Notes: generated by a model from the letters alone, not told the origin. Shown: positions 13,903-26,339, counted from the stretch's first letter. The stretch is 64,000 bases of DNA from Proteles cristata cristata (GCA_017311185.1 JAESUZ010004916.1:124001-188000), one strand, 5' to 3'. Numbers and translations: made by a program.

Positions 13903-14117
13903 GGGGCGCCTGGGTGGCTTAGTCGGTTAAGCGTCCGACTTTCCGACTTTCGTTTAGGTCATGATCTTGCGGTTCGTGGGTTCGAGCCCCGCATCCGGCT
14001 CTGTACTGACTGCCAGCTCAGAGCCTGGAGCCTGTTTCAGTCTGTGACTCCCTCTCTCTCTGACCCTCCCCTGCTCATGCTGTCTCTCTCTCCTAGAAAT
14101 AAATAAAACATTTTTTA
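13903..14117 (+). mobile_element. Feliform SINE with internal 8-bp duplication
   Basis: Full-length SINE with head ggggcgcctgggtggcttag, B box ggttcgagccccgc and tail tcctagaaataaataaa followed by T and A runs. A perfect 15-bp duplication, aaaatgcccatctcc, flanks it at 13888-13902 and 14118-14132. Within the element, ccgacttt is tandemly duplicated (13935-13942 and 13943-13950), unlike the other copies here. Confidence 0.96.
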
Positions 14118-14132
14118 AAAATGCCCATCTCC

Positions 14133-14454
14133 TCTTCTCCCTGCAAGAGGACTAACTGCATACTTTCCCCGGTGCTACCTGAGGGTCCAGCTTCTAATCC
14201 TACATCTATGTCGTAGTACACCCTTAACTACTGGAAGCCACTAAAAATGAAAACAGAAGCTTGTACAGTCACAAAGGCTTGAGAGTCAACCAGGGGCTCA
14301 GGCCAATCTTATTGACTAGGATCATCTACAGGAGACCAGCCCATCAATGATTGGAAGAATGGACCGATTTATTTAATGTGCAGAAATCAGTACAGAGAGT
14401 CAAGAAAAATGTAAGAACAGAAAATTATGTTCCAAACAGAAAAAGAAACGTCCA
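14133..14454. other. Unassigned DNA between SINE and L1
   Basis: No gene or repeat family recognised. Confidence 0.5.
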
Positions 14455-15202
14455 AGTTTCAGGCTATATTTTAAAGCTATAGTAATCAAAAGAGTATGGT
14501 ACTGGCATAAAAACAGACCATAGATCAATGGAACAAAGTAGAATCTCCAGAAATAATCCAAGGATACATGGTCAATTAACTTACTGCAAAGCAGCTAATA
14601 CTATGAATTGGGGAAAAATTGTTCTTCAGTAAATGATATTAGGAACACTGTCTGGATATCCATATGGAAAAGCATGAAACTGAACCTCAACTACGATATG
14701 CACCATACACAAACATCAACCTAAAGTGTATTAAAGATCTGAATGTAAGACCTGAAACCATAAAGATCCTAGAAGAAAATACAGAGGGTAAGCTCCTGGA
14801 CATTGGTCTTAACAGTGATTTTTAGGATTTGAAACCAAAAGCAAAGGCATAAGCAGCAAAATAAACACGTGTGACTACATAAAACCAAAAAGCTTCTGTA
14901 CACCATAAGAAATAATAAACAAAATAAGAAGACAACCTATGGAAGAGAAGAAAATATTTGTAAATCATATATGTGATAAGGAGTTAATATGCAAAATATA
15001 CGAGGAATTCATAGGACTCTTTAGAAATAAGCAACCAATGTTGAAACTGGTCTAAGGACCTAAACAAACACTTTTTCCAAAGAAGACACAAAAGGTTAAC
15101 AAGTATCTGAAAATGTGCTCAACAACACTATTATCAAGAAAATTCAATTCAAAACCACAAGATATTGCTTCATACCTATTGTCCATTATCAAAAAGACAA
15201 AA
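14455..15202 (+). mobile_element. Old L1 ORF2 fragment (5' piece of a split L1)
   Basis: The strand reads like the late part of L1 ORF2: the 'ggtactggcataaaaacaga' phrase, 'atcaatggaacaaag', 'aaagatcctagaagaaaat', 'aaaagcttctgtacac' and 'actttttccaaagaagacac' occur in the order expected in L1. Stops and indels break every frame. The element continues after a second, inserted L1 tail, at about 15335. It looks like an old L1MA/L1MB-age copy; the subfamily call is an inference. Confidence 0.85.
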
Positions 15203-15334
15203 GACAGATGGTAATTATACTGTGGTGAGCACTGAGTAAAATATAGAATTGTTGAACCACTATGTTGTACATATGAAAATAATATAAATTGTATGTCAAC
15301 TATACTTAAATAATAAACGTTTAAAAGAAACAAA
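15203..15334 (+). mobile_element. L1 3'-end fragment nested in an older L1
   Basis: About 130 bp beginning near gacagatggtaattatac and containing gtgagcactgagtaaaat, atgttgtacatatgaaa and gtatgtcaactatactta, ending in an A-rich tail. The same 3' UTR type, more complete, occurs at 23260-23403. The flanking L1 sequence resumes in register after it, so this is an insertion of a severely 5'-truncated L1. Clear target-site duplications are not visible in the A-rich flanks. Confidence 0.7.
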
Positions 15335-16165
15335 AAAAAATTAAAAGGTAACACCTGGTGATGATGTGAGGGAAAGGGAAGCCCAGTACCCTGTGGGTTT
15401 TAATATGGTACGTTCACTATGGAAAACAGTGTAGTGGTTCTGCCAAAATTTAAAACTAGAGCTACCGTATGATCTAGCAATCCCAATTCTGGGTACATAT
15501 ATCCAAAAAAGTCAAAATCATTATCTTAAAGAGATATCTGTATTCTCACATTCATTTCCACATTATTTACAATAGCTGAGGTATAAAAAAGAAAAGAAAA
15601 GAAAAGAAACAACCCAAATATTTATTTACAGATAAATGTAGAAGTAAAATGTTGTCCTTATACATAATGGAATATTATTCCTTAAAAAAAAAAAAGGAGG
15701 AAATTCTGCCCTTTGCAATAAGATGGATGAAACTAGAGGGCACTGTACTAAATGAAATAAGCCAGAGAGAGACAAATATTGGTTGGTATCAATTATATGT
15801 GGAATCTTCAAAAACAAACAAACAAACAAAAACAGAGACTTGAATGACAATTTCCAGGGCCTGGAGAGTTAGTAGAAATAGGAAGAAACTAGTAAAAGTG
15901 TTCCAATTTTAGTTGTAAGATGAATAAAGTCTGAGGATCTAAGCTCTAACAAGGTGACTCTGGTTAATAATACTCTATTGTTTCACTGAAATTTATTGAG
16001 AGTATAAGTTAAATATTCTTACCAAAATTTTTAAAAAGGTAAATCCATGAGACGATGTTTGTGTTAATTAACTCAATAGGCAATTCTTTCACAATGTATA
16101 TCAAATTACTGTGCTTGTATTGAATAAATATATTATATTTTTATTGGTCAATTATACCTCAAAAG
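15335..16165 (+). mobile_element. Old L1 ORF2 3' part and 3' UTR (second piece)
   Basis: Continues the L1 of 14455-15202: 'atggaaaacagtgtagtggt', 'tgatctagcaatcccaattc', 'cataatggaatattattcct' and 'agatggatgaaactagaggg' are typical of the end of L1 ORF2. A 3' UTR ending near ttattggtcaattatacctc follows. A (GAAAA)n tract lies at 15587-15610 and an (AAAC)n tract near 15810-15830. All frames are broken. Confidence 0.85.
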
Positions 16166-16520
16166 ACTAAAACAAGGAAAACTGAGAGAGGAAAAATGTC
16201 ACAGATATGGTTTAGAATGCCATCTTTGTTCAAATGTCTTATAAAGTTAGCTGCCTACCATCAGATTAGAGAGTAAACAGGCATTTCTTAAGTCTGACAA
16301 AGATACTGTGAACAATACATATTTTGTTATGAGTGTATTTTAAGTATGTTCTGCTAAAAGTAAATATTAAAAAAGAAACATTGATATATTCTTTTTCATT
16401 GTAATAAAAATTTTAAGGCAAAAATCTTAAGGATGATGTAGCTATTAAAGAAAGTCATAAAAATAAGACTACTTCTATCTTTCTGCTCCATCACCATCAA
16501 CATGTGGTATGTGTAGCCTT

Positions 16521-16572
<52 letters not shown>

Positions 16573-17084
16573 TTCCAAGGAACAAGAAGGAAACTATGCA
16601 AATGCCTTTATTTATTTAACCCCAGTGATGCCATGTGGCCAATCCAGCAGCACACAGGTACTTGAGTATTCCCTTTCTAGATTCTAGTAAAGGAAGGTAA
16701 GTGATGAAGGCGTTATAATGGATGCTGTGCTATTCTGTCTACAAACATCTGTCACTGAAAAGCAACTGAAGTAAACCAAAATGAATATGCTGGAAAATGA
16801 ACCTCTTCCTCAGAGTGAGTTATGGGTCTCACATGATCCCCAGCTTGTGTTTTAGCAATTTTTCAAAGATGGTGAATGAAATAATAATATTGTTTTTATT
16901 TTCACTTTGTTTATAGAAAGCAAAAGCAGGTAAGTATTTTTATTGCAGGATGTACAATGAGTGCTCACTATTATATATGTTTGTAGTTTTCTTTTTAAAA
17001 GTAGAATATAATTTTTCTTTAAAATGAGGATAAACTGTAGTGATTACAGTATTTTCCTTTATATTCATACATTTACAAATTACT
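16166..17084. other. Unassigned AT-rich DNA with a CA repeat
   Basis: Apart from the CA microsatellite at 16524-16569 I see nothing to name. Confidence 0.5.
16524..16569. repeat. (CA)n microsatellite
   Basis: Twenty-three uninterrupted CA dinucleotides. A tract this long and pure is normally polymorphic. Confidence 0.95.
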
Positions 17085-17465
17085 TATTAAACACTTAAGC
17101 TGAATGGCAGATGCTTTTTTTAGGTGCTGGAAATAGAACAGTGAAAAAGATGGACACAGGGGTGCCTGGGTGGTTCAGCCAGTTGAGTGTCCAGGTTCCA
17201 TTCAGGTCATGATCTCACAGATCGTGGGTTTGAGTCCCACATTGGGCTCTGTGCTGACAGTTAGCTCAGAGCCTGGAACCTATTTCAGATTCTGTGTCTC
17301 CCGTTCTTTTTGACCCTCCCCTGCTCACGCTGTATCTCTCTCTTTCTCTCCCCGCCCCCTCTCTCTCAGAAATAAGAAAAAAAAAACACTAAATTTTTTT
17401 TAAAGAGTAAAATTAAAAAAAAAAGATGGACACAGTCCTTTCCTAACAAGGCTTACATTTACATA
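17085..17465 (-). mobile_element. L2 fragment split by a SINE
   Basis: The plus strand shows the reverse complement of an L2 3' region: attaaacacttaagctga, then aggtgctggaaatagaacag, the SINE at 17160-17419, then gtcctttcctaacaaggctt. The order (end of L2, 'mid-size', 'supply' phrases) fits L2 on the minus strand. It is diverged, as expected for a mammal-wide element. Confidence 0.6.
17160..17419 (+). mobile_element. Feliform SINE inside an L2
   Basis: Head ggggtgcctgggtggttcag, B box gggtttgagtcccac, CT-rich part and an A-rich tail. A perfect 16-bp duplication aaaaagatggacacag lies at 17144-17159 and 17420-17435. Several CpG positions have decayed, so it is older than the 12521 and 13903 copies. 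It carries gacagttagctcag. Confidence 0.94.
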
Positions 17466-17704
17466 ACTGTTTATTATTAAACCTTTAAAATATGTGTAAC
17501 TAGAATATAAGGAATAGAAACAGTCCATTGTAATTTTAACACTAGAATATTATAATTTAATATACACAATTCTATATGTTCTAAAATTCTTATATAATTA
17601 TTATATAATTACCTATCCTGTAAAAACTCAAAGAAAGTCAAAGTTAAACCTATCAATATTATAAACTTCAAAAGGATTTGTGGACATAAGGATTTTACAG
17701 ATAA

Positions 17705-18275
17705 TTTAAAAAATTTATTTATTTAAATTGAAGTTAGTTAAAACATCGTGTAGTACCGGTTTCAGGATTGGAACCCAGTGATTCATTCCTTACATATAAA
17801 ACCCAGTGTGCATCCCAATCAGTGCCCTCCTTTATGCCCATCACCCATTTAGCCCATTCCCCACTCACCTTACCTCCAGCAACACTCAGTTCATTCTCTG
17901 TATTTAAGAGTCTTTTTTGGTTTTCCTCCCTCTCTGTTTTTATCTTATTTTTCCTTCCCTTCCCCTATGTTCTTCTGTTGAGTTTCTTAGATTTCACATA
18001 TGAATGAAATCATATATGCCTGTGACTGATTTATTTCGCTTAGCATAATACACTAGTTTCATTCATGTTGTTGCAAATGGCAAGATTTAATTATTTTTGA
18101 TCAAACAGCATTCCATTGTTTAAGTATGTGTGGTTTATTAGCTCAAACCACATACACACACACACACACACACACACATACATCTCACATCTTCTTTATC
18201 TATTCATCAGTTGATGGACCTTTGGGCTCTTTCCATAATTTGGTTACTGTCCATAGAACTGCTATAAACAGATAA
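17705..18275 (-). mobile_element. Carnivore L1 3' fragment, minus strand
   Basis: Plus-strand phrases such as aattgaagttagttaaaaca, gcccatcacccatttagccc, cctccagcaacactcagttc, tttcttagatttcacatatg and catcagttgatggacctttg are the reverse complement of the end of ORF2 and the 3' UTR of a carnivore L1. The 3' end lies on the left. The order matches the L1 at 53300-53620 read backwards. A (CA)n tract has grown inside it at 18151-18179. Confidence 0.85.
18151..18179. repeat. (CA)n microsatellite within an L1
   Basis: Short CA run that replaced an AT-rich part of the L1 3' region. Confidence 0.85.
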
Positions 18276-19864
18276 TTTTCAAGATATTTTAGCAAAAGAG
18301 ACCCAACAGCTTTTGATAACATGAGCCAGCAATATAAAAGTTCATATAACAAATGTAATAGAAATCAGGCTGTTGGGTATAGGAGGAAACAGATTTGGTG
18401 AATGAACAACTTATAATAATTTTAAGAGAGAAAATACACTTAGGTTTTCTTTCTTTAGCTCTACTTCATGAAAACCACTAGCTTAATTGTGTATCTATTT
18501 ATTCACAGAATAAGTGATTAAGCTTTTTATATATCATCATAATCTATTGTTTCATAATTTAAACACAAATTTACTGATACAGTGGCCATACTTATAAGCA
18601 TTATATTACTTAGATTGTTCATATAAATCCTGTGTCTCTTTTTGAGCTGATACTCTTTCACAAAGTTTTTTGTTCGTTTGTTGGTGTTTGTTGGTAGTAG
18701 TCAAATGGAAATTCTAATCAGTGTTACAGTGATCCTTTTTGGAGAATTTATCCATGAAATTTAGATTTTGTTTTCTGCTGAGACTTGCTAGAAGCCTGGA
18801 AACATTTATAAAAAGGCCTGTACTTGGAGGAGGACAAGAAAAAGACCTTGCCTAGACATCTAAGAGGTACATGAGAATTCCATTGGAAATATGACAAAGC
18901 CAATGGACCAATTTAAGCTCATAACAAAGGCCATATGCAATTATTTTATATTTGTGGTGTAGACAAAAATTGAGTTTGGGGGTTTTGTCCAATAGTTGAA
19001 TCTAATGGAAACATTCAGAAAGCAGTTAGAAAAATGTGTCTAGAGTTCTAAAGAGAGATCTACTTTGAAGTACAGGTAAAAAGTCATTAATATAGCAGTC
19101 AAGGTTATCAATGGGGATATGTTCACATAGATAATCAGATTAAAAAAAAATAAGTTAATGAACTCTGAAGACACCAGTGCTGTTTTGATGACAGAACTGG
19201 ACCAATTAAATACTTAGTTTTCTAGCAAGTATATATTTTCTTCATTAACATGTCTGTATAGGAACTTGTAGGTGTTAAAAACACTGCCAGTAATCAGTGC
19301 CATTACATTGTACAACTTTAGGAGAATCTATTCACACTGTGCCAATTTTTTTTTTAATTTGAGTACTAATATTTAAAAGATGTGCTAAATTAGCTCAAAC
19401 CGTATTATACCCTTTCCCCCCAAAAAATCCTACAGTTCAGACAAAGCTGATGTTGCTTCTATGATCATGAGATGTCACTTCATATATGATGTCACATTCC
19501 TTTGTTTTCCAGAAATGTTTAAAAGAAAATTTAAAGCTCAATGGATTCCTAAGAATTTGTATTTCATGTTTATGTGAGGTCTGAGTTGAGAGAATGTCCC
19601 ATTCTTTATATCCTAACAAACAAACTAGAGTTAGCTGTAGCTGTAAGTTTAGCTAACCAATGAGACTGAATATTCATATTTAGATTATATTTGCTTCTGA
19701 TTGGTTTCAGTTCATTAAAAGCATAGAGTCAGTAACAAAAACTTCCTGGGAATAGCCTAGCTGCATATTTTTACTTCATTTTAATTATCTGTATTCTAGT
19801 TGGTCTGAGAGTTGTGGGTTATCGTTAAGCTGATTAATTATCTGTATTCAGGAAAATAGGCACT
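18276..19864. other. Unassigned AT-rich DNA
   Basis: No gene or named repeat is visible. The frame at 19437-19619 (minus strand) is short with no recognisable similarity. Confidence 0.5.
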
Positions 19865-20215
19865 GTTTTGTCACAAACACAATACTGTCCTTCAGTGACC
19901 TAAAACAATAGAAATTAATTTCACATTTTATCAGATTCTAATGTGAGCCAGCAGGGATGCTTCCCTCTCCAGTCACGCAGTTTCCTGGGCTCCCTTCATC
20001 TTTTTATGCTTGGGGATTTCACATTCTCTGTAGCAAGAAAGGGGAATGATGGAGAAGGCATTCATTGCTTTTACGTGCCTCAAAACAGAAGTGATACATA
20101 TTATTTCTGCTCTCCATCCACGAACAAAACTAGTCACGTGGTCCCAATTTACACGGTAGGGACTCTGGGGCACATGGAGAAAATATGGAACATTTGTTGA
20201 ACACTAAGTGTTGCT
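19865..20215. mobile_element. Possible ancient hAT-type DNA transposon fossil
   Basis: The segment contains agtgacctaaaacaatagaa, attaatttcacattttatca, aatgtgagccagcagggatg and ctcacg-like phrases. These resemble the 'tggtttaaaacaacagaaat...tttattctcacagttc' layout of non-autonomous MER-type elements. A related layout occurs at 61118-61510. Terminal repeats are not visible. Overlapping open frames on both strands (19943-20200, 19973-20173) are unlikely to be genes. Confidence 0.35.
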
Positions 20216-21930
20216 GCACCATACTACGGGCTAGCTTAGGTTCTTAGGTTCTCCATTTCCTATAAAACATTCCTTTTATTTCACAATATTTGGTTAGTGA
20301 ACAAGCATAACACTCTCAAACAGACTTAATCTTCACTTTGAAATCCTCCTAGCACAGGTGTATATACTTAAAAAATATCCAACAAAAGTTGAATCAATAG
20401 CAATTTTCCATAATTTCATTGGTTATTCACCTCAAGTTTCATTTATGCATCTGCTGTGTCATTATCTGAGTTCATTATAACATCAGCTTTCAAATTTAAT
20501 AGACCATTACATAAGAGAGAAAGGTACTAATTATAGAGGCTTATATTTGCAACATAGTTCACCTTAGGAATATTATTATATGAATACTTTTATCTTTTGA
20601 AATGAGCTATTAAAAAATGAAGTAAATATGTCAATAAAATGATAAAAGTTTCATGTCATGTTTAAGAATAACTCTCCTGTGTCATGACTGTGATAAATAA
20701 TTAGAAATAGTTGGAATATTTAATCCAACTTGGGTTGGTGAGTATTCATTTGCCAACATTTTTGAGAACTGAAACTTTAGGAAGAACAAATATAATCACA
20801 TTGGCCAAAATTATCCTTCATATCAATAATGTAGATTTCTAACAGTAAAACTAGCTAACAAAGGACTAAGTCCAATTTAGAAATCTTTTGATATAAGTAG
20901 AAGACATATTATGATCTGTGAGATTCAGGAAAAGAATGGCAACTCTTTGAATGACTTAGGCTAACTTTATAAATTGCTACAGTGGAAAATATGACATTTC
21001 ATTTTTTTGATATTACATTTTTTGGAAAAATCACAACCAACCAAGAATAGTTAATTAAAGTATATTTTGAGTGCCTTTTCAACTTTAACTTCAAGAGTAC
21101 TGCTACAGAGCCATCACTACATGTGTGTGTCACATCTTCCTACAGATGGTAAATCAATACATATGGAAAGACTTAAAATATTTCAACTATGAAAAACAAG
21201 TTATTTATAAAATGGAAATTGTCTGAAATGTATTTTGTTCTTCCTTAATTCAAATATAAATACCTATAATAAACTAAAAAAAGGCTATTTTAATGCTGTA
21301 ACATAAGAAGAGAAACATTTAATTAAAAACATTACATGCCAAACAATTTACTAGCAAGGTAACATGAAGTATTGCTTAATCATATAATAAGATATGTGGT
21401 AAATAGTAGTATTCTCACTTTTTTTTCAGTGAGAACAGGGTGCAATTTATTTAAGGTCATTCAATTATAAAACTCATAGACAGACTCTATACTCATTCCT
21501 GCCTAAAGTACATGTTATTTTCACTAGAACATCTATAGGATCATCCAAGTGAGACATTTGAAAAAAAATATTTAACATAAATACCTAGTAAACTTGACTT
21601 TATGATAGACAAAAAGGAGAGGAACCAAATCACAGTATTGTTGAAAGGAATCATGCACATATAGAAAAATACATAGATATTTCATTGACCCTATCCTTAA
21701 GAAGTTAAAAAGTGTGTCAGAAAGAATGCTTACAAAAGAAGTAGGTGATCAAAAAGTTCATGGTCATAAAATATATATAAAAGGGGGAAGCAGCTTCAAG
21801 AAGATGATCTTGCCAATTATATTAAATTCTGGGAAGGTTGGGAAAGATAAGGACTTGGCCTGGGAAGTCAGTGTTATCACACAATTAGGAAACTACCAAT
21901 AACTTTATCAGAGGTTGAGGACAAACAACC
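20216..21930. other. Unassigned AT-rich DNA
   Basis: Nothing recognisable; the frame at 21714-21902 has no similarity I can name. Confidence 0.5.
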
Positions 21931-21942
21931 GTAATCATTTTA

Positions 21943-22169
21943 TTTATTTTTTTTTAATTTTTTTTTTGTTTTATTTATTTCTGAGAGAGACAGACAGCAT
22001 GAGCAGGGGAGGGTCAGAGAGAGAGGGAGATACAGACTCTGAAACAGGCTCCAGGCTCTGAGCTGGCTGTCAGCACAGAGCCTGACGCGGGGCTCGAACC
22101 CACGAACCGCGAGATCATGACCTGAGCCGAAGTCGGACGCTCAACCGACTGAGCCACCCAGGCGCCCCC
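21943..22169 (-). mobile_element. Feliform SINE, minus strand
   Basis: On the minus strand: ggggcgcctgggtggctcag, tcggttgagcgtccgacttc, B box ggttcgagccccgcgtc, CT stretch, ctcagaaataaa and an A-rich tail. Duplication gtaatcatttta lies at 21931-21942 and 22170-22181. CpGs are well kept. It carries gacagccagctcag, intermediate between the window's two main SINE groups. Confidence 0.95.
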
Positions 22170-22181
22170 GTAATCATTTTA

Positions 22182-22892
22182 AATGGAGAATGATTTAATA
22201 TATAGACTTTATACAAACTATGGAAAGACGGAAAGAGAAAAGGCTGCTCTCAGGAACTATCAAAGTGTAAATGTCTCAAGTCTCTGTAACCAGTGATTCT
22301 AGGTCTCTATAGCATCTAAATGAATGTTTCTCCTGAAAACCTCTAGAATCGAAGAGAAATTCTTGTAGATATTCTGAGCTGTCTGCTTATGATAAATGTG
22401 ATTTCAATTGCTGGATTGCAAGTGATTCTTTGTGGGTATCCAAAGTCAAGGGAAGTTACTACTGATATTCTCAAACTATCTGTCTGACTCTGCCATCGCA
22501 AAATATTAATGTTTATTCCACTTCCACTTTCTAATATTTTATTAAATGCTTCTTATTGGCTGAATCTAATGGGCAAGATTTTGGGAAATGTAGTTTCAGC
22601 TTTCTCCCCAGAATGCAAAAGAGAATGCTGAAGGAAGCAACAGTGCAGAGTTGACAAAGGCATGCAGCACAGTGACTCTCAGGAGTGCTGAAATCAGAAG
22701 CCAGATTGCAAAGAATAAATAAATCCATTTGAAGCAAGGAAGTGCATGCACTACGAGAAAATTACTCTTTTGGGAGGTCTGACAAACATGCAAGATGAAT
22801 AGTGAGGGGAAAATTTTCCATGTTACTTCTCACTGGTTTTAGGGGTGGATAATAAGAATAAAGAGGGGGAAAAGGACAAAACACACATTTAT
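22182..22892. other. Unassigned DNA
   Basis: No gene or repeat recognised; two overlapping minus-strand frames (22531-22793) have no recognisable similarity. Confidence 0.5.
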
Positions 22893-23403
22893 CAGCAGAT
22901 GAACAAGGTGTGATATATATTATGTATATACAACAGAACATTCCTCAGTCATAAACATAATGAAATTTTGCTATTTTTAACAGAGACAGACCTAGAGAAT
23001 ATTATGCTAAGTGAAGTAAGTCAGACAATGAAAGACAAGTACCATATTATTTCAATTATAATTGGAATCTAAGAAACAAAATAAACGAACAAACAAACAG
23101 ATTCTTAAAAAGACAGAACAGACTGGCGGTTGCCAGAGGGGAGGGAGGTAGAGAGATGGGTGAAATAGGTGAAGAGGATTAAAAGGTACAAATGTCCAGT
23201 TATAAAACAAGTTACAGAGACAAAAATTATAGTGTAGGGAATATGGTCAATCATACTGTAATAATGTTGCACAGTGACAGATGGTGACTATGCTTATTAA
23301 TGGTAAGCACTGAGTAATGTGTAGAGTTGTCAAATACCTATGTTGTACAACTGAAAGCAATACAACAATGTATTTGTTATACTTCAATAAAATTTTTAAA
23401 AGG
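22893..23403 (+). mobile_element. Old L1 3' end (end of ORF2 and 3' UTR)
   Basis: Contains caacagaacattcctcagtc, attatgctaagtgaagtaag, gactggcggttgccagaggg, tggtaagcactgagtaatgt, atgttgtacaactgaaagc and ttatacttcaataaaatttt in L1 order, ending in an A-rich tail. Its tail type matches the nested fragment at 15203-15334. Heavily 5'-truncated and without intact frames. The subfamily looks like an L1MA-age carnivore lineage. Confidence 0.85.
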
Positions 23404-24306
23404 GTAAAATATAATGACAACTGAAAAGTCCATGTTTGACAAAAAGGTAAAAATAAGAAAAGCAAAATTAGAAATGGAAATTTCATTTTATAAATTCTAA
23501 AATGGAACTAATTTTTCCCATAAAATTAACAGAAAACTAGTTTATTCTGGACAATCTTTTGATATTGCTAATTTAAAATGATGCTTATGTAGGGCGATAT
23601 ATTTTCCCTAGCCTCTTTTGTACCTCTAAAATTTCACAACAAATATGAAGTGTAGGAAACAACAAGGGTAAGATGTGAGAATTTTCTAATATCTCATCAG
23701 TGCCAGACAATGTACAGTACATATATACATCCAGTGACTCTTAAAATTAAATAGGAATATAACCTTAAATCATGGAAAGAAAAATATTATAATGAAGTTT
23801 TCTATTGATTGAAAATATGCCCATTTGGTGCACTATACTTGCAGAGTTTCGATTTACTAAGTAACATGCATTATAGACACCTATCTCCACTGGGACCCTA
23901 TTATTCACTAGGAAAACTAAGATTAAAAAAATGGAACTGTGATATAAACAGAATGTGCAGCAAACACTGTGTAGCAATCTGAAATGTTTGTGCCTTTTAA
24001 TGTGTATTTGGACAAAGCACTATGGGTGGCGGTGAAGGAAAAAGGAATTTAGGAGTTTCTGAAGAAAGTTGCATGATTTGAAATCTCTCAAGATCTCTAA
24101 TGTAGTGAAGTGTTTTAATTCATTAAAAAGAGACTGGTCATCTTGAATACCGTGATTACTAGCATTATGCATCCCTTAGACTGATGTAAAGTAATACCTA
24201 CAGACACATTAAATAGCCACTTATAAAAAGACATTTATTATGCAACACTAAATAAAAAGTGAAAGTGGCTAGATGTTGTTGAAAGGACAATTTCAGTTAC
24301 ATATAA
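23404..24306. other. Unassigned AT-rich DNA
   Basis: No gene or named repeat. A few bases near 23700-23750 (cagtgccagacaatgtacag) hint at a MIR or L2 tail but are too short to call. Confidence 0.5.
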
Positions 24307-24319
24307 ATATACTCCTCTG

Positions 24320-24563
24320 GGGGCACGAGGGTGGCTCAGTCGGTTGAGCATCTGACTTCAGGTCAGGTCATGATCTCACAGTTCATGGGTTCAAGCCCTG
24401 CATCAGGCTCTGTGCTGACATCTAGCTCAGAGCCTGGAGGCTGTTTCAGATTCTGTACCTCCTGCTCTCTGACCCTCCCCTGCTCATACTGTCTCTTTCT
24501 CTCTCTCTTTCTCTCTCTCTCAGAAATAAATAAAACATAAAGAAATTTTTTAAATAAAAAAAT
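24320..24563 (+). mobile_element. Feliform SINE
   Basis: Head gggcacgagggtggctcag, tcggttgagcatctgac, B box gggttcaagccctgc, CT-rich part, ctcagaaataaataaaac and an A-rich tail. The flanking duplication is imperfect: atatactcctctg at 24307-24319 against atatactcttctg at 24564-24576. Decayed CpGs and the imperfect duplication suggest intermediate age. Confidence 0.92.
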
Positions 24564-24576
24564 ATATACTCTTCTG

Positions 24577-24859
24577 AAAGCTAGAGACTTTTGTATTTGA
24601 GAAAAATAATAATACATAGGATTGATAACTGTCAAAACAGTATTTCTTAAAATGTTTGGTGAAGATTTCGTTTAACCCATGCTACACTGAATACAGTCCA
24701 ATGACAGAGTAATATACATAGTCAGCCATATATTAAGTATGTCACATACGTATATATGTTACACATACTGTGTGTTGTACAGGCACATACACATGGTTAT
24801 ATTACATATTATATATGTATAACTATGTTGTGGACAATAAACTGGATACACATATATGA

Positions 24860-24892
<33 letters not shown>

Positions 24893-25839
24893 TTTGGTAC
24901 AGCACGGACACTAGTCTTCAAAGTAGATATGGCCATAACCACCTTATGGTAATAGTAGAAGGTTTTAATTAAATATCAGTCCTAATTTTATGAGCAAATA
25001 TATTTTTGAAATCTTCCTCTACATACACTGTCTTAGGGATTTATAAATAACATTAGAATATTAAGGCTCTGGGATGATCTAAATTTATGAAATATGTTTA
25101 ATTATGTTTACTTATGTATTTCCTAAAAGTATTTGATTTGACAACTTATTTATCCTTTTTTAAAAAATCTATGCTCTATAAAACATGTTTGGGGAATTAA
25201 TCAATAGTGGTGTTTCCATAGGATGATAATGTTGTTCTTAGCTTCAGTGATCTATGTTTTGTAATTGGTTAGCAGAATTGGGACAGACATCACCTGAAGT
25301 TTCGTTTGGATATAAAAGTTGATGACATTCTATATTCAAGCTAATTTGAAAAAAATTTGAAATTTATTATCAAAGGAGGAAAGGAGAAGGAGGCATAGAA
25401 GAAGTTAGTAGTTAGATATCAATAAGAGTCATTTATTTTATTACATTTATTATAATTCACTCCCTGTTGTTTGATTGATGACTGACACGTACTATGTCTC
25501 ATTTAATTGAGGCTGCATTTAAGTATAAATGTTAGAGTCATATGCCTGTGCAACCATCTATAATGAAAATGAGAAGACTTGGAAGAACATAAGTATTCAA
25601 TTCCCCTAGATAGCTGAAGAGAGCCAGGAGAAGATACCTGTGACGTTCAAGGCATTTGCTTAAATACTCTAGTGATACTGTTGACTTTAACTTGTTGTCT
25701 CATGTGTTAGAAAATCTCACCAGACTTGCCTGTATTGTTTATCCATATGTGAAAAGTTCAGGGCACCAAAACTCCATGTACCCAATCACTAGAAAACTTT
25801 ATTTTAGTATTTTTAAGATTTTGCTGGCTGGTGGACAGT
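24577..25839. other. Unassigned AT-rich DNA with a CA repeat
   Basis: A (CA)n tract lies at 24865-24892, preceded by about 120 bp of TA/CA/GT-rich low-complexity sequence from 24720. Nothing else is recognisable. Confidence 0.5.
24865..24892. repeat. (CA)n microsatellite
   Basis: Fourteen CA units within a longer TA/CA-rich low-complexity stretch. Confidence 0.9.
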
Positions 25840-26339
25840 CTTATGCTAGAACTTTAGCAGTAACCACAGTTGCCAGAGAGGGCTGCCCTTCATTTAGAAT
25901 TTTGAGAGTAGAAGTGATTTGAATCATATAGGTGGATTTACTTTTGGACTATTCTTGAGGGGCATTAATTTAAAAATTTTGAATAATATGTGGATTCTGA
26001 AGGCAGCAGAGTGTCCCACAATGTGGTAAGCAGATGGGGTAACTGGCAAGAAGGTAGTACACTTGGAAACAAGACTGATGTGATTTCTTTAAGGGCAGGA
26101 GCTCAAGAAGAGCCAGTTAGCCCCAAATGCACACAGTACAAATAAAAATGAGAAGACATCTGTCGAAAATTAATAAATTAGTCCAGAGGGACAATAAAAC
26201 CATTAACTTTGGAGGATAAAATCTTGAACCAAGAATTTGTATTTTGCTATATCTGCTTTAGCATTAACTTGAGCCTGATGTGGTCAGAGACAGGTGAGAT
26301 CTGAATTGCAAACATTGTTACCTAAGAGTAAGGGATTCC
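25840..26339 (-). other. Possible downstream continuation of the ERV remnant
   Basis: If the pol remnant continues on the minus strand, integrase sequence would fall here. I see no clear integrase motif. An open plus-strand frame at 25656-25922 has no recognisable product. Confidence 0.25.

Noticed and set aside
15587..15610. (GAAAA)n tract as a retroelement tail
   Set aside because: It lies inside the old L1 ORF2 and not at the end of an insertion, so it is a local slippage repeat.
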